In this document: one piece after another, positions 33,347 through 45,772 of the stretch | How positions within the stretch are numbered: position 1 is the stretch's first letter | How the letters are laid out: every line of letters begins with the position of its first letter | Assembly (NCBI GenBank): GCA_958450325.1 | Contig: OY288245.1 | Coordinates: 61,677,441 to 61,741,440 of the forward strand | From: Agrostemma githago | Taxonomy: Eukaryota; Streptophyta; Magnoliopsida; Caryophyllales; Caryophyllaceae | Direction: 5' to 3' | Length of the DNA: 64,000 nucleotides | Notes under the pieces: generated by a model | Told to the model about the DNA's origin: nothing | Databases searched by the model: none | Seen by the model: only the letters and a program-made list of their open reading frames with translations | Made by a program: the position numbers and the translations under genes

Positions 33347-35134
33347 ATGAGGAGGGTGAAACAAATGGCGAGGAAAAGGATTTCTTCAATGCTTAATCGT
33401 AGTTCGGGGTCAATATCATCCTCAAGGTCCGAGGAGCAACCGGCCGAGACTCGGGACGAATCTGTCCCGATGCCTGTTCAAACGCAAGGATCCGTTCCGA
33501 GCGAAAAACATGTTCCGCTCGAGGTATGTTACCCGAAAATCCGCCGTAATTTCCGTGAACCTTTATCTGGTCTCTATTTCGCTAAAAAAGCTCATGTTGA
33601 TAAATGTAAAAAAATTTGGGTCTGTCGTCTCGAGCCAACTCGTTGGGCGGCTCGAGATGTACTTGAGCGTATGGGCATAGAATCGCATGTACGAGCAATG
33701 AGCCAAAGTCTTGGTCTTATCAATTTTTATGCCTCTACGGAGGAAACTTTTCAGAAGTTGACGTGCGAGTTTTTCGCAACTTTCGAGTTAAGTGGGGATG
33801 ATAATGCCACTGTCTCTTTTCAGTTGCGAGAAACTTCGTACGTTCTCAACTTGAGAGACTTTGGTGCACTGCTTGGTTTACCTTCTTCAGTCCTTGGAAA
33901 GCCTAGGGCGGGACAGACTCGGGATGATAAATTCGGCCGAGATCGATTCTGGTTTAAAATAGCCCGCCAGAAGACTTTCAAGGGAGGAAAGATGCGTTCT
34001 TTCTCGATCCGAAACCCCATCCTCTGATATGTGGCGCGTATTATAGCTAATTCGTTCTTATCGAGCTATGATACGCATCACAACTGTAGTGCTTTAGCTG
34101 TTCAGCTTTTAGAGGATGCAGTTTCGGAGAGAGGCCCGTCGATTGATATGGCTGAGGCCTTAGCTACTCATTTCGCTCAGATTGCGAAGGGCGGCCGCAA
34201 GAGAATTTCTTGTAGCGGTGTTATAATGATGTTAGTTGAAGCCTTAAAAGTCGATTTTAGCGATTTGGCACCAGTTAATGGAGCGGGAATTTTCATAGAT
34301 GAAGTTTATTGTCCTTTTCTTGTGTGGCCCCAGAAAGGGGATTATAACAGTTTGTTTCTGTATAAGATTACTGAGCTGCGCGCAATTGCCATGCCTAGCC
34401 CCAATTGGGTTAGGCTAGATATTGAAGAGAACTTCGGCATGCCGAAGAGGTCCGGGGAATACATTCGGGATAACACCCGAGGTAAGTTTCGTATAGTTCA
34501 ATACCCCGAGGGACCCTTAGACTTTGGCGACGATGATATAGAGGTCGTAGACGTGTCGGAGGAGGAACGAGAGGTTGGAACCTCTCGGGATGAGGGTCGT
34601 AGAACTTTACCGTCATCATCAAACGGACCCTCTTCCTCCCATCAGACCGAACCCCAGACCTCACAATTTTTCACACCCAATTTCTCAGACTTTGAACCAC
34701 ACCGACACTCCACGTTCACCCAGTCTACCCCTGGTTTTCAGGAGGACGTCAACATGAGTCCTCCACGACACTCCTCGTTCTTTGGATCGGAGGACTTTTA
34801 CAACCAATGGGGAGAAGTCTATGACCGAACACGTCAGACTTGGGAGAATTCGACAACCTCACTAAACCTGGCCCAAGATGCCTACAATTTGGCCCGAGAT
34901 GCGCGCGATACTGCGCATGGCTCGTACGCGTACTCTAGGGATGGTTTTGAGTATGCCCGGACCAGTTTTGAGTTGGCTAGGGACGCCGCTAGGGATGCCC
35001 AAGCGGCGAGGTTGGCGGCGGAGGAGAACCAAAGGATGTTGCAACAACAACAACACTACTTTGATAGATTTTTCGGTATGCCTCCGCCCGGGTCTTACTA
35101 CCCACCACCACCTCGTCCCCCAGGTCCTATGTGA
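33347..35134 (+). pseudogene. E1 second ORF (Athila ORF1/env-like position), one in-frame stop
   Basis: ATG at 33347 opens MRRVKQMARKRISSMLNRSS. A Ser-rich head is followed by a conserved region (about residues 60-300: WAARDVLERMGIESHV, TSYVLNLRDFGALLGLP, DEVYCPFLVWPQKGDY, MPSPNWVRLD) that resembles the 'Arabidopsis retrotransposon ORF-1' (ATHILA, PF03078) family. TGA at 34025-34027 replaces what is probably an Arg codon (NPIL-stop-YVARII); the frame then continues to 35134. The C-terminus has Ala/Arg/Asp heptads (LARDARDTA, LARDAARDAQ), a Gln run and a Pro-rich end. I see no signal peptide or membrane segment, so an envelope role is unsupported. The function is unknown. Confidence 0.7.
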
Positions 35135-37452
35135 GTGGTCGAGTGTCGTCAGTGTTAGTGTGGGGGTGTCAGTTTTCATTGTCAGTCGTCGGTCGTCTGT
35201 TCTCTTGTCTCAGTTATCACGTTCACTATCAGTCCTTGCAGCGCCAATTTTTGGCATTTGATAAATTATGTTTTTGGTTGATTTGTAATGAGTCATTTTG
35301 TTGATTTGAAGAATTGTAAGTCCCTCCGTGACCCTACTTGGGTCGTTACACACGTGAGGTTTATTGCAGGTACCTTAGAGAAGAAGGACCTGATCATTGC
35401 TCCCGGTCTTCGGTGACTTGATCGCACCAAGACCATTTGAAAAATCCAAAATTTTCTTTTTCTTTTGATTTTCCCGATTTGTGCAGAATCCGGGCGAGGT
35501 GATGTGATTACACCTACGTCCTTTTTCTTTCCTTATCGATTTTTCTTATTTTTCCTCTTTCTTTTTCATTTTTCTTTTCTTTTCTTTTTATCCCCTTAAT
35601 TTTTCAAAAATCCAAAAACATTTGAAAAATCGTTAAAAATCGAAAAACATTCGAAAAACCATCAAAAATCCAAAACATTTGAAAAATCATAAAAATTCAA
35701 AAAGTTTTTCCAATTTTTCTCTTTTTATTCCTTTCGATTCTTCTCCTATTTGTGCATTGGGGACAATGCACAGTTTTAGTGTGGGGGAGGGATCTACTAT
35801 CCTTTTATCCATTTTCTTTCTCATTTTCCTTTAAAAACCAAAAATCCAAAATTTTTTCATTTTTTTCATTTTTTTAGTTTTCTTTTCCTTTATTTTCGTT
35901 TTTCTGTCACTTGTATTGTCTTGCATTCTTCTTCTTGTAAGAACACCGCCAACCATTTAGCATGAATACGTAAGGTAGCGGAAATGAAATGAAGACCGCG
36001 CGGTAATACTTTCTACCTTCGTTTTATCCTTTTCTCTTATGCATGGAGTTTGGGCATATATGCTATTTGGAGGTTCACTTGGTGAACATTTTGGAATTGG
36101 TGGTTGTGGTATGGAGTGCTTGGCTATACTTGTGCATTTTATTTTGTGTTGTTTCCTTGTGTTTTTGTCCTTTTTGTGTTCTTTTTATTTTGTGTATAGC
36201 TTGTATTCTAGGTAAAGTTTTCGAAAACCCGATTTTGAGATTAGGCCGAGTGTTTATTACTCAGTTGTTAGTGACCCTTTTTGATTTTTGGACATAATTC
36301 TAGTAGAATGACCTTGAACCAATTTTCGCATTGGATTTTTACCATGAGTCCATCTTTTCTACTAGGAGTCTACGTCGGGATTTGCATTTGACCACCTTGA
36401 CCACTCATGGAGTGATAAGGCCTTGGTTACCGTTCCCCGTTCTCTTAGGTGACCTTACTTGAGAAGCCACTTTTAGTCCAAAACTTTCATCCTTTTATGG
36501 GTTCGAAGGGTGCACACCCGACAAACCTATTTCTCTACCATTCACCCATTTCCACAAATAAGCTTGCAAAAATATGCTTTACCTTGATCTCAAATGAATC
36601 ATCTAGCCAAAAATGGGCTAATCAAAGAAAGAAAAAAGGGAAAAATGAAGAAGGGCAAAAGAATGTAAAAAAAAAAAAACCCCTCGATCGAAATAATGGG
36701 GAAAGAAAAGAAAAATCTCAAAGAAATTTAAAATCTCAAAAATCGTTCCCAAACCCAAATAATCCCTTGGTTGTCTTATTGCCGTGAAATGCCTACTAGA
36801 GGACCGAGTCTCGAGGAAGGAAAATAGCGGTAATTTGGCAATCCTTACCATTTTGCAAACACTTGTTCATCTTTTTGGTCTAATTGGCTTTCTCGAATTT
36901 GGAACGACCCTCTAGGCTTAGATTAGGAGACGGCATAACACTTACCTACAGTGCTTACTAACTCCATGGTTCTCATTTATCCATTCCATCTATCGTCCCG
37001 TTGTAGGCATCTTTAGTGGAATTAGAAGGACCTTGGTAAATTTTCAATGTTTTGATTGATTGATTGTCATCCTATTAGGATTTTGTCCATGTCGATTTGT
37101 GTTACTAGCTTGGTAGTGTTCTCGCTTGTCTTAAGCTCGAATCGGTGCTTTCTCCGCCATTTCGATGAGGGATTCGGTGATTTATTTTCTCTTTGGTTGC
37201 GACTATCTTTTTATTTGTGTCTTCTTTGTTATGTGTTTGTGTGTGCGTTAGTCGCAACCCCAATTTTGAGCAAGACCCAACTTGCCTTGCATGGAGGTAC
37301 TCTACCTCATGGGTATCTCGATGTGAGTTGAAGGGACGGAGCGGGCCCGTTAATTGCCTCGTATAGGCTTAGCATAGTCTAGCTTAGTAGTAGTAGCTAG
37401 TTTCTTTTTGGGTCATTGCTCGAGGACGAGCAACGGTTTAGTGTGGGGGAAT
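35135..37452 (+). other. E1 non-coding 3' region and polypurine tracts
   Basis: No convincing ORF. Two purine tracts are present: an internal TTTAGTGTGGGGGAGGG near 35779 and the terminal GTTTAGTGTGGGGGAAT (37437-37452) before the 3' LTR. Stretches of repeated ATCCAAAAACATTTGAAAAAT lie around 35610-35710. The region shares landmarks with E2 (20545-22768), showing that the two elements are of one lineage. Confidence 0.65.
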
Positions 37453-39135
37453 TGTTTTGTGCCAAATTTGGACCGTTTTTCCTCCTATTTAGACCCGTTT
37501 TTTCTCTGTTTTGTGAAACTTGGGTGCGATTATCGCCGTATTTTGCGTAATTCTCACATTAGTGTCTCTCTTTTACATTTTACGTGTTTTTGGTAGTTTT
37601 CTGTCTATTTCGATAGGATTTTCGACCGAAAACGTGTTTGAGCTTCTACGAGCAAGAGAGAGATACGGTCCAAGAGCAAAGCACACAACTGAAAGTTCAA
37701 GTAATCCAACTGATCAACAAAGAAAATGACCGGAAAAGAGTCAATGGACCACCGGGTGAAGTTTCGCCCGGTGTGTCATCACCGGGCGAAGTTTCGCTCG
37801 GCGACATTTCTTTTCATCCCCGAAGATTTTCACGGCTACATGATCGGGCAACTTGATCGGGTGAAATTTCGCCCGATGGTGAAACCGGGTCGGAAACGCA
37901 AAAACCGAATAAAATCTCACCGGGTGAAATTTCACCCTGTGGGATTATTATGTCGAGCCGCGGGGCGAAATTTCACCCCATGAAGATGCAAAGGGTGATG
38001 GTCTAGCAAAATAAAGAGAAATCGGATTTGGGCCTTGAAGTTTGTGCAACCCATTAAGCAACTCTATATATACCCCTTCTAGGGTTTTGTGCCTCCTTGA
38101 GCCTTAAGTGTGCCTCTTAGGAGTAGGGTAGAAAACTCTCTAGTAGTAGTTTGTAGTAAGCTCTCTTAGTAAAAATCTCTACAAACAATTAGTAGATCTA
38201 CTAATATTAGTATAATTACTCTATAATTAGAAGTAAAGCTTCCATCTTTATTGAAGATTGTGGTTTAATTTGAAGATTCAAGGGTTTTACAAGGGTTTAT
38301 GTGACAAAGATCCTTGTTTTATTTCTTGAAGATTCTTATTTCTCTTATTGAAGATTGAAGATTTATGCATGGATTAGTGACAAGTTCTTGTATATCTCTT
38401 CCAAGATTCAATCTTTATATTAATCTTCATCTTCCTCTTTAATCTCCTCCTTAGTTGGTAAATTCTTTCCTCTCCCTTTTCTCCATTAGTATAATTATTA
38501 GTGTAGTTTTTATGCATGTTTTAGACAATTCATCAATTATTAGTGTTTTATTGTTATTCACCATGATTAGTGAGTAGATTTCTTTGTTGGGGAATTAGGG
38601 AGGAGGATTTGGATTATTTGATGTAAGGGATGTTGGTGGGTTGTTTACTTGTTAATTATCAATTTTAAGGTTTTTGTGTCTTTGTTGACTTAGAATCGCG
38701 ACTACGCCGACCTTGACTCATTTCTACCAATATGGGGAAACTCGGGGTAAAAATTACCTTAATTTGAGACTTACCCTTTCGTCGCGAAAGCGGGTTTAGG
38801 TAGGTTGAGTGAAGAAACCGAAAGGTGGAAATTTCCCTTTTTATCGTTGTAACAAAAACTCGATCCCGAGACTCTAAGACCCCATTTCCGAATCCCGACT
38901 CTCCCCAACACTTTTCCTATTTATTGACCCTAGCCTACGATCTCTCGACCTCGCTCGACCTCTCTCGACCCAAAACCCCCATCTCAATCCCAACCACAAT
39001 TTGACTCTAGACTTGACCAATACGGCATAACCCATCTCCCTGAGGATCGATCCCGACCTACCACTACTACATTAGTTAGGTTTGTCGGAGTTAAAAATAT
39101 TGTTTGATCGTGCGGGTCACGACGCCTGCGCATCA
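37453..39135 (+). repeat. E1 3' LTR
   Basis: 1683 bp, TGTTTTGTGCC...GCGCATCA, uninterrupted, with a palindrome cluster at 37750-37980 and TATATATA at 38065-38072. It is the reference for the split 5' LTR. Confidence 0.9.
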
Positions 39136-40453
39136 GACTTTCAGTCCCGTGGTAAAACCAACTACAATTAGAACCGTTCTTAGTCTCGTTGTCACCCGTT
39201 CGTGGCCTATTCATCAACTTGATGTGAAGAACGCGTTTCTTCACGGCGATCTTGCTGAAACTGTATATATATGCATCAGCCATCTGGTTTCGTTGTTCCC
39301 GAGGCTCCCCAACATGTGTGTCGCCTCCGGAAATCTCTTTATGGCCTCAAGCAAGCTCCACGGGCCTGGTATCAACGCTTTGCGAATTTCATTTTATCTC
39401 GAGGTTTTCGTAGTAGCGTTTGTGATCAGTCATTGTTTATATATAATTAGGGCCCTGACATGGCTTATCTTCTATTATACGTTGATGATATTGTTCTAAC
39501 CGCCTCGAGCACTCGTCTGCTTCGGAGGATTATTTCTGACTTGTCCCAGGAATTTGCTATGTCTGATCTCGGGATTTTACATCATTTTCTTGGTCTTCGT
39601 GTCACTCGATCCGCCAGTGGTCTTTTTTTATCACAGGAACAATATGCGGCCGACATTCTTTCACGAGCTTCTATGACCTCGTGCAACCCTGTCTCAACTC
39701 CCGTCGAGGCCGGTAATAAGCTCAGTGCCGATCAGGGTCTGGAATTTTCCGACCCCACTTTATACCGAAGCTTAGCAGGAGCTCTACAATACCTCACAAT
39801 TACCCGCCCCGATATTTCGTACGTTGTGCAGCAAGTTTGTTTGTTTATGTACTCACCACGTGAGCCGCATTTTCAATTTCTCAAAAGGATACGCCGATAT
39901 ATCAAAGTTACGTTATCTCACAATCACGAAGTCCAGCTCCACTTCTATTACAGCTTATTCCGACGCTGATTGGGCCGGGTGCCCTGACCTTCGACGGTCA
40001 ACTTCTGGCTACTGTGTGTTTCTCGGAGACAATTTAGTTTCATGGTCCTCCAAACGTCAACCCATTGTCTCTCGTTCTAGTACCGATGCCGAGTATCGAG
40101 GAGTGGCAAATGCTGTCACAGAGACCACTTGGCTACGGAATTTATTATTGGAACTCAATGTGCCGGTTCGCAGAGCTACACTCGTCTTTTGTGATAATGT
40201 TTCTGCGGTCTATCTATCCGGTAATCCCGTTCAACACCAACGCACCAAACATATTGAAATTGATATTCATTTCGTTCGGGAAAAAGTCCGCCTCGGTGTA
40301 GTCCGTGTTCTTCATGTCCCGGCCGACTATCAGTACGCCGATATATTCACAAAGGGTCTCCCGAGGCATCTCTTGATCGGTTCCGAGCAGCTTGAACGTT
40401 CGTTCCCTTACTGTTCCAACTGCGGGGGTGTATTAGTAAATAATACCTATTAA
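39136..40453 (+). pseudogene. Copia pol, second part: RT and RNase H
   Basis: Resumes exactly after the E1 TSD with TFSPVVKPTTIRTVLSL, the next RT block after QEVGID. LDVKNAFLHGDL follows, then a frameshifted stretch (39250-39450), then the catalytic LLYVDDIVLT at about 39477 and SDLGILHHFLG. A frameshift near 39940 leads into RNase H (SDADWAGCPDLRRSTSGYC, SSTDAEYRG, CDNVSAVYL, KHIEIDIHFVR, DIFTKGL). The frame ends in the 3' LTR. Several frame breaks make it non-functional. Confidence 0.85.
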
Positions 40454-40632
40454 GTTTTCCGTTGTATATTTATTTCTAGGCTGTCCATATTCTCTATAAT
40501 TTTTTCTACTAGTCATTAGTCTCTCTCTAACATTTAGGATAGCTACTTAATATTTGCCTCTTGAGCTCTCCTGTACATTGATATAAATTGTCATGAATAA
40601 CATAACTCTAATCAGGGAAAATCATTCCAATA
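40431..40632 (+). repeat. Copia 3' LTR
   Basis: 202 bp, TATTAG...CCAATA, after the purine tract GCGGGGGTG (40422-40430) and followed by the TSD CATAT (40633-40637). Confidence 0.85.
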
Positions 40633-40894
40633 CATATGTTGGATGCACTTTAGCTTCTCACAATACACTCTTTATCTCTTTCTCTCTAATAATGTCTCAA
40701 AATCGTAACAGCTCAACTAATACTCGCAATAACCTTAGGCCCTGTTCTTTTCAGCTTATTTTCAGCTCGTTTCAGACTAGCTCAGCTTCTATCAGCTCAG
40801 CCCAGCTCTTATCAGCTCAGCCCAACTCCTATAAGCTCAGCTCAGCTCAGCCCTAATATTTTCAGCCCAACTCTAATATTTAAAATAATACTTC

Positions 40895-40898
<4 letters not shown>

Positions 40899-40938
<40 letters not shown>

Positions 40939-41385
40939 ATTTTTATTATTTATTTATTTATTTATTTATATGAAACGGAAGTTGCTTTAAGCTCGAAACA
41001 AATTACAATAAGATCTTATTACTGTTGTTATTATTATTATTATAACATTTCGATATTAATGCAAGTTTCTTTTCATAAAAAATAATAATGATAACATCAT
41101 TGTTGTTGTTATTTTTATTACCATATCTCTTAGTGTTAATAATAATAAAAAATTATTATTATCATCGTCAACGTCGTTGTCGTCATCATTGTTATTATTA
41201 TCGTTATTATTATTATTTTCTATTTTTTTATCATCATTAATATTATAACAATTATTAATTAATATTATTATGCACTCTATAATATTTTTATGTCTTGAAA
41301 TAAATATTACATTCAAATATTTACAACTCTGTCTCAATGTTACAATTAATTTACGTTTTTTTTACACTATGTTTTAGTGAATATA
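40899..41385. repeat. ATT/AAT microsatellites of MITE A, left half
   Basis: AATAATAAT then ATTATTATT at 40899-40940, TTTA repeats to about 40970, and ATT/GTC-type trinucleotide tracts at 41020-41270. A matching arrangement recurs in MITE B at 41840-42260, with GTTGTT and ATCATC tracts. Confidence 0.6.
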
Positions 41386-41678
41386 TATATATAGGAATTG
41401 CATCTCGTGAGTCTCTCTATCTTAAATGAGTCCGTCCCGCGAATCACAGCCACATGATCAAATCACATGAATGGCTGAGATTCAGCTCATCTTCATCGTA
41501 TATAATCTTACTGTTACAGTAACAGAACACTATTACAGTAACACAACTATCTTACTGTGACACTATCACAGTAATAAGGAATTACAATAATAATGTCACA
41601 GTAATAATGTTACAGTAACAGAACACTATTACAGTAACACAAATATCTTACTGTGACACTGTCACACTATTACAGTAA

Positions 41679-42800
41679 GGCCCTGTTCTTTTCAGCTTAT
41701 TTTCAGCCCGTTTCAGACCAGCTCAGCTTCTATCAGCTCAGCCCAGCTCGTATCAGCTCAGCCCAGCTCGTATCAGCTCAGCTCAGCCCTAATATTTTCA
41801 GCCCTGCTCCAATATTTTCAGCTCCTAAAATAATACTTCGATAATAATAATAATAATAATATACTATATAATAATAATAATAATAATAATATAATAATAA
41901 TAAAAATAATATTATTATTATTATTATTATTATTTATTTATTATTTATATGAAACGGAAGTTGCATTAAGATCGAAACAAATTACAATAAGTTATTATTG
42001 TTGTTGTTGTTGTTATTGCATTTCGATATTAATGCAAATTTCTTTTCATAAAAAATTAATAATAATGATAATAATAATATTGTTGTTGTTCTTGTTCTTG
42101 TTGTTAATTTCATTACTTGTATCTCTTAATGTTAATAATAATAATAACAAATTATTATTATCATCGTCATTGTCATCATCATCGTCAATGTTATTATTAT
42201 CGTTATTATTATTATTTTCTATTTTTTTTTATCATTATTATAATAATTATTTATATTATTATGCTCACACTCCATAATATTTTGAGATCTTGAAATAGAT
42301 GTTACATTCAAATATTTACAGCTCACACACACACAATATAACATATGAGTATTATTTCTATTGTATTAAGATTTAAGAATATGAAAATTTAAAATTTTGT
42401 ATATTACGTAATCAAATATATATACATAACATTTTTTATTCTCAAGTACTAAAAAAAACAAAAGTAGAAATCAAATGAATTGGAGTGAGAACTATGTTGT
42501 TGTTATTATCATTACTATTATTAATTAATTAATTATTATTACTATTATAATTAATTAATTAATTATTATTGTTATTATTATTATTTTTATTTAGTGTTAT
42601 AATTTTTTATATTTTTTTTCTCATTTTTTAAAATATTATTAGATAATTTATATGAGTAGTTATTAGTTTCAGGTTCTTTTAATTAAGCTCAGCTCAGCTC
42701 AGCTTCTATCAGTCCAGCTCAGCTCCTATCAGACTAGCTCAGCTCTTATCAGACCAGCTCAGCTCAGCTCAGCCCTGTTTCAGCTGAAAAGAACAGGGCC
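41679..42800. mobile_element. MITE B: same Tourist-like family as A, TSD TAA
   Basis: Ends GGCCCTGTTCTTTTCAGC / GCTGAAAAGAACAGGGCC, perfect over 18 bp, with TAA at 41676-41678 and 42801-42803. 1122 bp of AGCTC arrays and trinucleotide repeats, no coding sequence. It is inserted in element C and its ends are better preserved than those of A, so it is younger. Confidence 0.85.
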
Positions 42801-43199
42801 TAACACAAGTATAATTATATAATACTGATACAGTAATCATATTACTGTAACATCATGGATTCAGCATAGTGATGGGCAGCCGATACTTTCCCTTTCACTA
42901 CCTCGTCGATTATCAGAATGCCTGACGAATGAGAGGTATAAACTTCTAAAAACCAGAAACTGAATGAGACATATTACTGAATATTCATTTGCTATTATTT
43001 GATATTACTGCAAAGAAATAGACATATTATTGCAAAGAAATAGTGAGGGAAAGGGCGAAAGGGAGGGGAGTAATATTGAAGATATGAGTAGGATATCGAT
43101 GAGCTACTAGTAACTAGTAACTAGTTGAGTAAACGATCAAAATAATTAGAGGCAGACATGATCAGACTTTGGAGGTCGGAAGCTAAGATTCGATCAACA

Positions 43200-43469
43200 A
43201 TCAACACCTTGGATTGGCGGTTGAAAAGAAAAGGAAAAGAGAGGGAGAAGGAGAGGAGAGGGAGGCGTAACCGTAGAAGCGGCGAGGATGTTGCGGCGAG
43301 AGAGGGCGGAGGCAAGGCGGTGGTAGGTGTGGAGCCAAGTGTAGGTAAGGCGGCCGTGGATGAGGGAGGCGCGGGTGGGGTAGACGGTGGCGGCTCGTTC
43401 GAGGAAGTGAAGCGGTGTGAGAGCCGTGTAGTTGGCTGGGTTCCTGGGTAGATCATCTATGTCTTCCAT
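43200..43469 (-). pseudogene. Captured first-exon fragment of an acyl-activating enzyme (AMP-dependent synthetase family)
   Basis: Minus strand from 43469: MEDIDDLPRNPANYTALTPL, then FLERAATVYPTRASLIHG, LTYTWLHTYHR and ASALS. This is the N-terminus of plant acyl-activating enzymes of the AAE7/AAE1 type, which make acyl-CoA from acid, ATP and CoA. Similarity stops after about residue 65, next to a possible GT donor near 43281, after which a pyrimidine-rich intron-like tract follows. The AMP-binding and catalytic parts are absent. It lies inside TE sequence between the repeats of element C, so it is a transduplicated piece and not a gene. Confidence 0.7.
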
Positions 43470-43619
43470 TCTCTTCTCTAAGTTCATGGAATGTAGGGAG
43501 AGGGATGCATGACATCTTGCTTTGTGTGTTTTTTAACGAGAGCCGTTGATCTCATTAGATCTAATGGCCCTAAATTACGGGACGGACTCATTTAATGAGG
43601 ATGACTCACCGGATCCTCA

Positions 43620-43728
<109 letters not shown>

Positions 43729-43942
43729 ATATGAGTATTATTTGTATTGTTATATATATTGTCATTACAATTAATATACTCTACAATATAGCTTATGAGT
43801 ATTATTTGTACTGTATTAAAATTTAAGAATATCAAAATATAAAATTTCATATATTACGTAATCAAATATATATACATAACAAATTTTACTATGTCAAGTA
43901 TGAAAAAACAAAAGTAGTCAAATGAATTGGAGAGAGTACTAT

Positions 43943-44181
<239 letters not shown>

Positions 44182-45037
44182 TGATGTTATATATTTTTTT
44201 TTTCATTTTTTAAATTATTATTATTATTAGATAATTTATATAAGTAGTTATTAGTTTCAGCTTCTTTTAGTTCAGCTCAGCTCATCTCAGCTCCTAACAG
44301 ACCATCTCAACTCTTATCAGACCAGCTCAGCTCAGCTCAGCCTTGTTTCAGCCGAAAAGAACATGGCCTTAGTGTTAATAAACAACGAGTTCGACAATTC
44401 TTAATCGAAGAATTGGCAGATGATTCCGATGAACAATTTATGATGATGATGATGATGATGATAATGGAGCAAAGGCGTCGAGAACTCAATTAACACCAAG
44501 TGATTTCAAGAGCTGTGTCCCACGAGATCGTCCAAGTGGCCACGATCGTCTCTTCAATGATTATTTCGCCGAAAATCCCGTATATCCAGAGAAGTATTTC
44601 AGACGGAGGTTTCGAATGAATAAACACTATTTATTCGTATTATGCAAGCATTGGGAAATCATGACGATTATTTTCAGTTAAGGCGTGATGCCACTGGTAG
44701 TGTTGGTGGTTCACCTCTCCAAAAATGTGCTATCGCCATTAAACAACTTACGTATGGAACGCCAGCCGACTCCTACGATGATTCCATTCGACTTGGCGAA
44801 ACAACGGGAAGGGAGACACTATACCGGTTTTGTGAAGACATATGTGAAGTATTTGGGCACCAATATTTAAGAAGGCCTAATAATGCAGATGTTCAACGCC
44901 TACTTCAAATGCATTTGGATCGTCATGGCTTCCCCGGCATGCTCGGTAGCCTTGATTGTATGCATTGGGAATGGAGAAGTTGTCCATCTGCTTGGCAACA
45001 CTACTACAATTTTGATATTAGAAGACGCCCAAAATAG

Positions 45038-45521
45038 GACGCTTATATAAGGAACCGTCCTCTATAACATGATATTTTTTTGGCTCCCCATGACCTTGAT
45101 TAAATAGCACGGTTCAGCAAAGAACCATCCTTTTATTTATATTATTAGCTTTAAAAGCGCGGTTATACTCTAAACCCATCCTATTAAAATGTAACACCCG
45201 TCCTATTCAATCCTACTCAATCTTGGGGAGTTTTACTTAACAAAATACTAAAAATCAATTGTATTTTCAATTGAATAAAATACCAAAAATTGAAAATTGA
45301 AAATACCAAATGTATTCCCGTCTTCTTCAAAATACCAATTGAGTAGGATTATTTGAAGAGTAAACAAAATAATACCAATCAATGACGAACTTGATTTTAA
45401 CCCGAAGAAAAAACGGGTCTAAACCGGTTGAATTCGGTGTTTAGCAATCGAATTTATGAATCTGAACTGTAGAATTCGGTTGTCGAAGCTGATTTCTACA
45501 TTGGATGATGATGTTTGATTA
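45038..45521. other. Unassigned sequence right of the truncated Harbinger transposase
   Basis: 45038-45190 has scattered GGACGGTT/AACCGTCC-like motifs (GAACCGTCC, CACGGTTC, GAACCATCC, GCGGTTAT), reminiscent of a CACTA subterminal array, but no CACTA end is found. 45190-45370 is AT-rich with repeated AAAATACCAA. No gene seen. Confidence 0.35.
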
Positions 45522-45533
45522 ATAACCATTTTT

Positions 45534-45772
45534 TTTTATGAACGAGGGAACCCGCAGCCTGCTACCTTTTTGGTGCGCACTGGGTAAACCCTCGGGTGTA
45601 CGCATAGCCTGCAAACCACGCACACCAAGGTAAACCGTCCGTGGGCGACAGGCTCGAAGTCTAGAGGCATAGTCTCAAGCCATACAACTCCCACAAGTTC
45701 GCGCTTGCAGGGGCTTGAACCTGAGACCCTTGGGCCGATGACCACAAGTTTTAACCACTAGGCAACACCCTT
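45534..45772 (-). mobile_element. tRNA-derived SINE with TSD ATAACCATTTTT
   Basis: On the minus strand it starts GGGTGTTGCCTAGTGGTTAA (box A) and has GGTTCAAGCCCC (box B, 45721-45711), the Pol III promoter of plant SINEs (Au-like), and ends in a poly-A tail (plus-strand T run to 45537). ATAACCATTTTT is repeated at 45522-45533 and 45773-45784. About 240 bp, non-coding. Confidence 0.85.

Larger units (their letters stand above)
15352..39135 (+). mobile_element. E1: Athila-like Ty3 retrotransposon without RT/integrase, interrupted by E2
   Basis: TG...CA ends, TSD GACTT, tRNA-Asp-type primer site, gag-protease frame, no reverse transcriptase, RNase H or integrase, then a second ORF of Athila type, a long non-coding 3' region, a polypurine tract and the 3' LTR. 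Without E2 it is about 11.3 kb. The two LTRs are very similar apart from a roughly 30-bp indel in the palindrome cluster and scattered substitutions, so the insertion is not ancient. It would need pol supplied in trans. Confidence 0.85.
11849..40632 (+). mobile_element. Ty1/Copia retrotransposon split by E1; LTR ends TA...TA; TSD CATAT
   Basis: LTR copies at 11849-12259 and 40431-40632, flanked by CATAT (11844-11848 and 40633-40637). Gene order gag-PR-INT-RT-RNaseH is that of Copia. E1 is inserted in the RT region at 15352, and the RT reading continues at 39136. All coding parts carry stops or frameshifts, so the element is dead. Confidence 0.9.

Noticed and set aside
33347..35134. Calling the second E1 ORF an envelope protein
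   Set aside because: I see no signal peptide, transmembrane segment or cleavage site, so only its position is env-like.
34410..35261. Frames on both strands overlapping the end of the E1 second ORF
   Set aside because: Shadows of the Pro/Ala/Arg-rich C-terminus, with no independent support.
45534..45772. Possible tRNA gene from the A and B boxes
   Set aside because: No cloverleaf of about 73 nt can be completed; the poly-A tail and flanking duplication show that it is a SINE.
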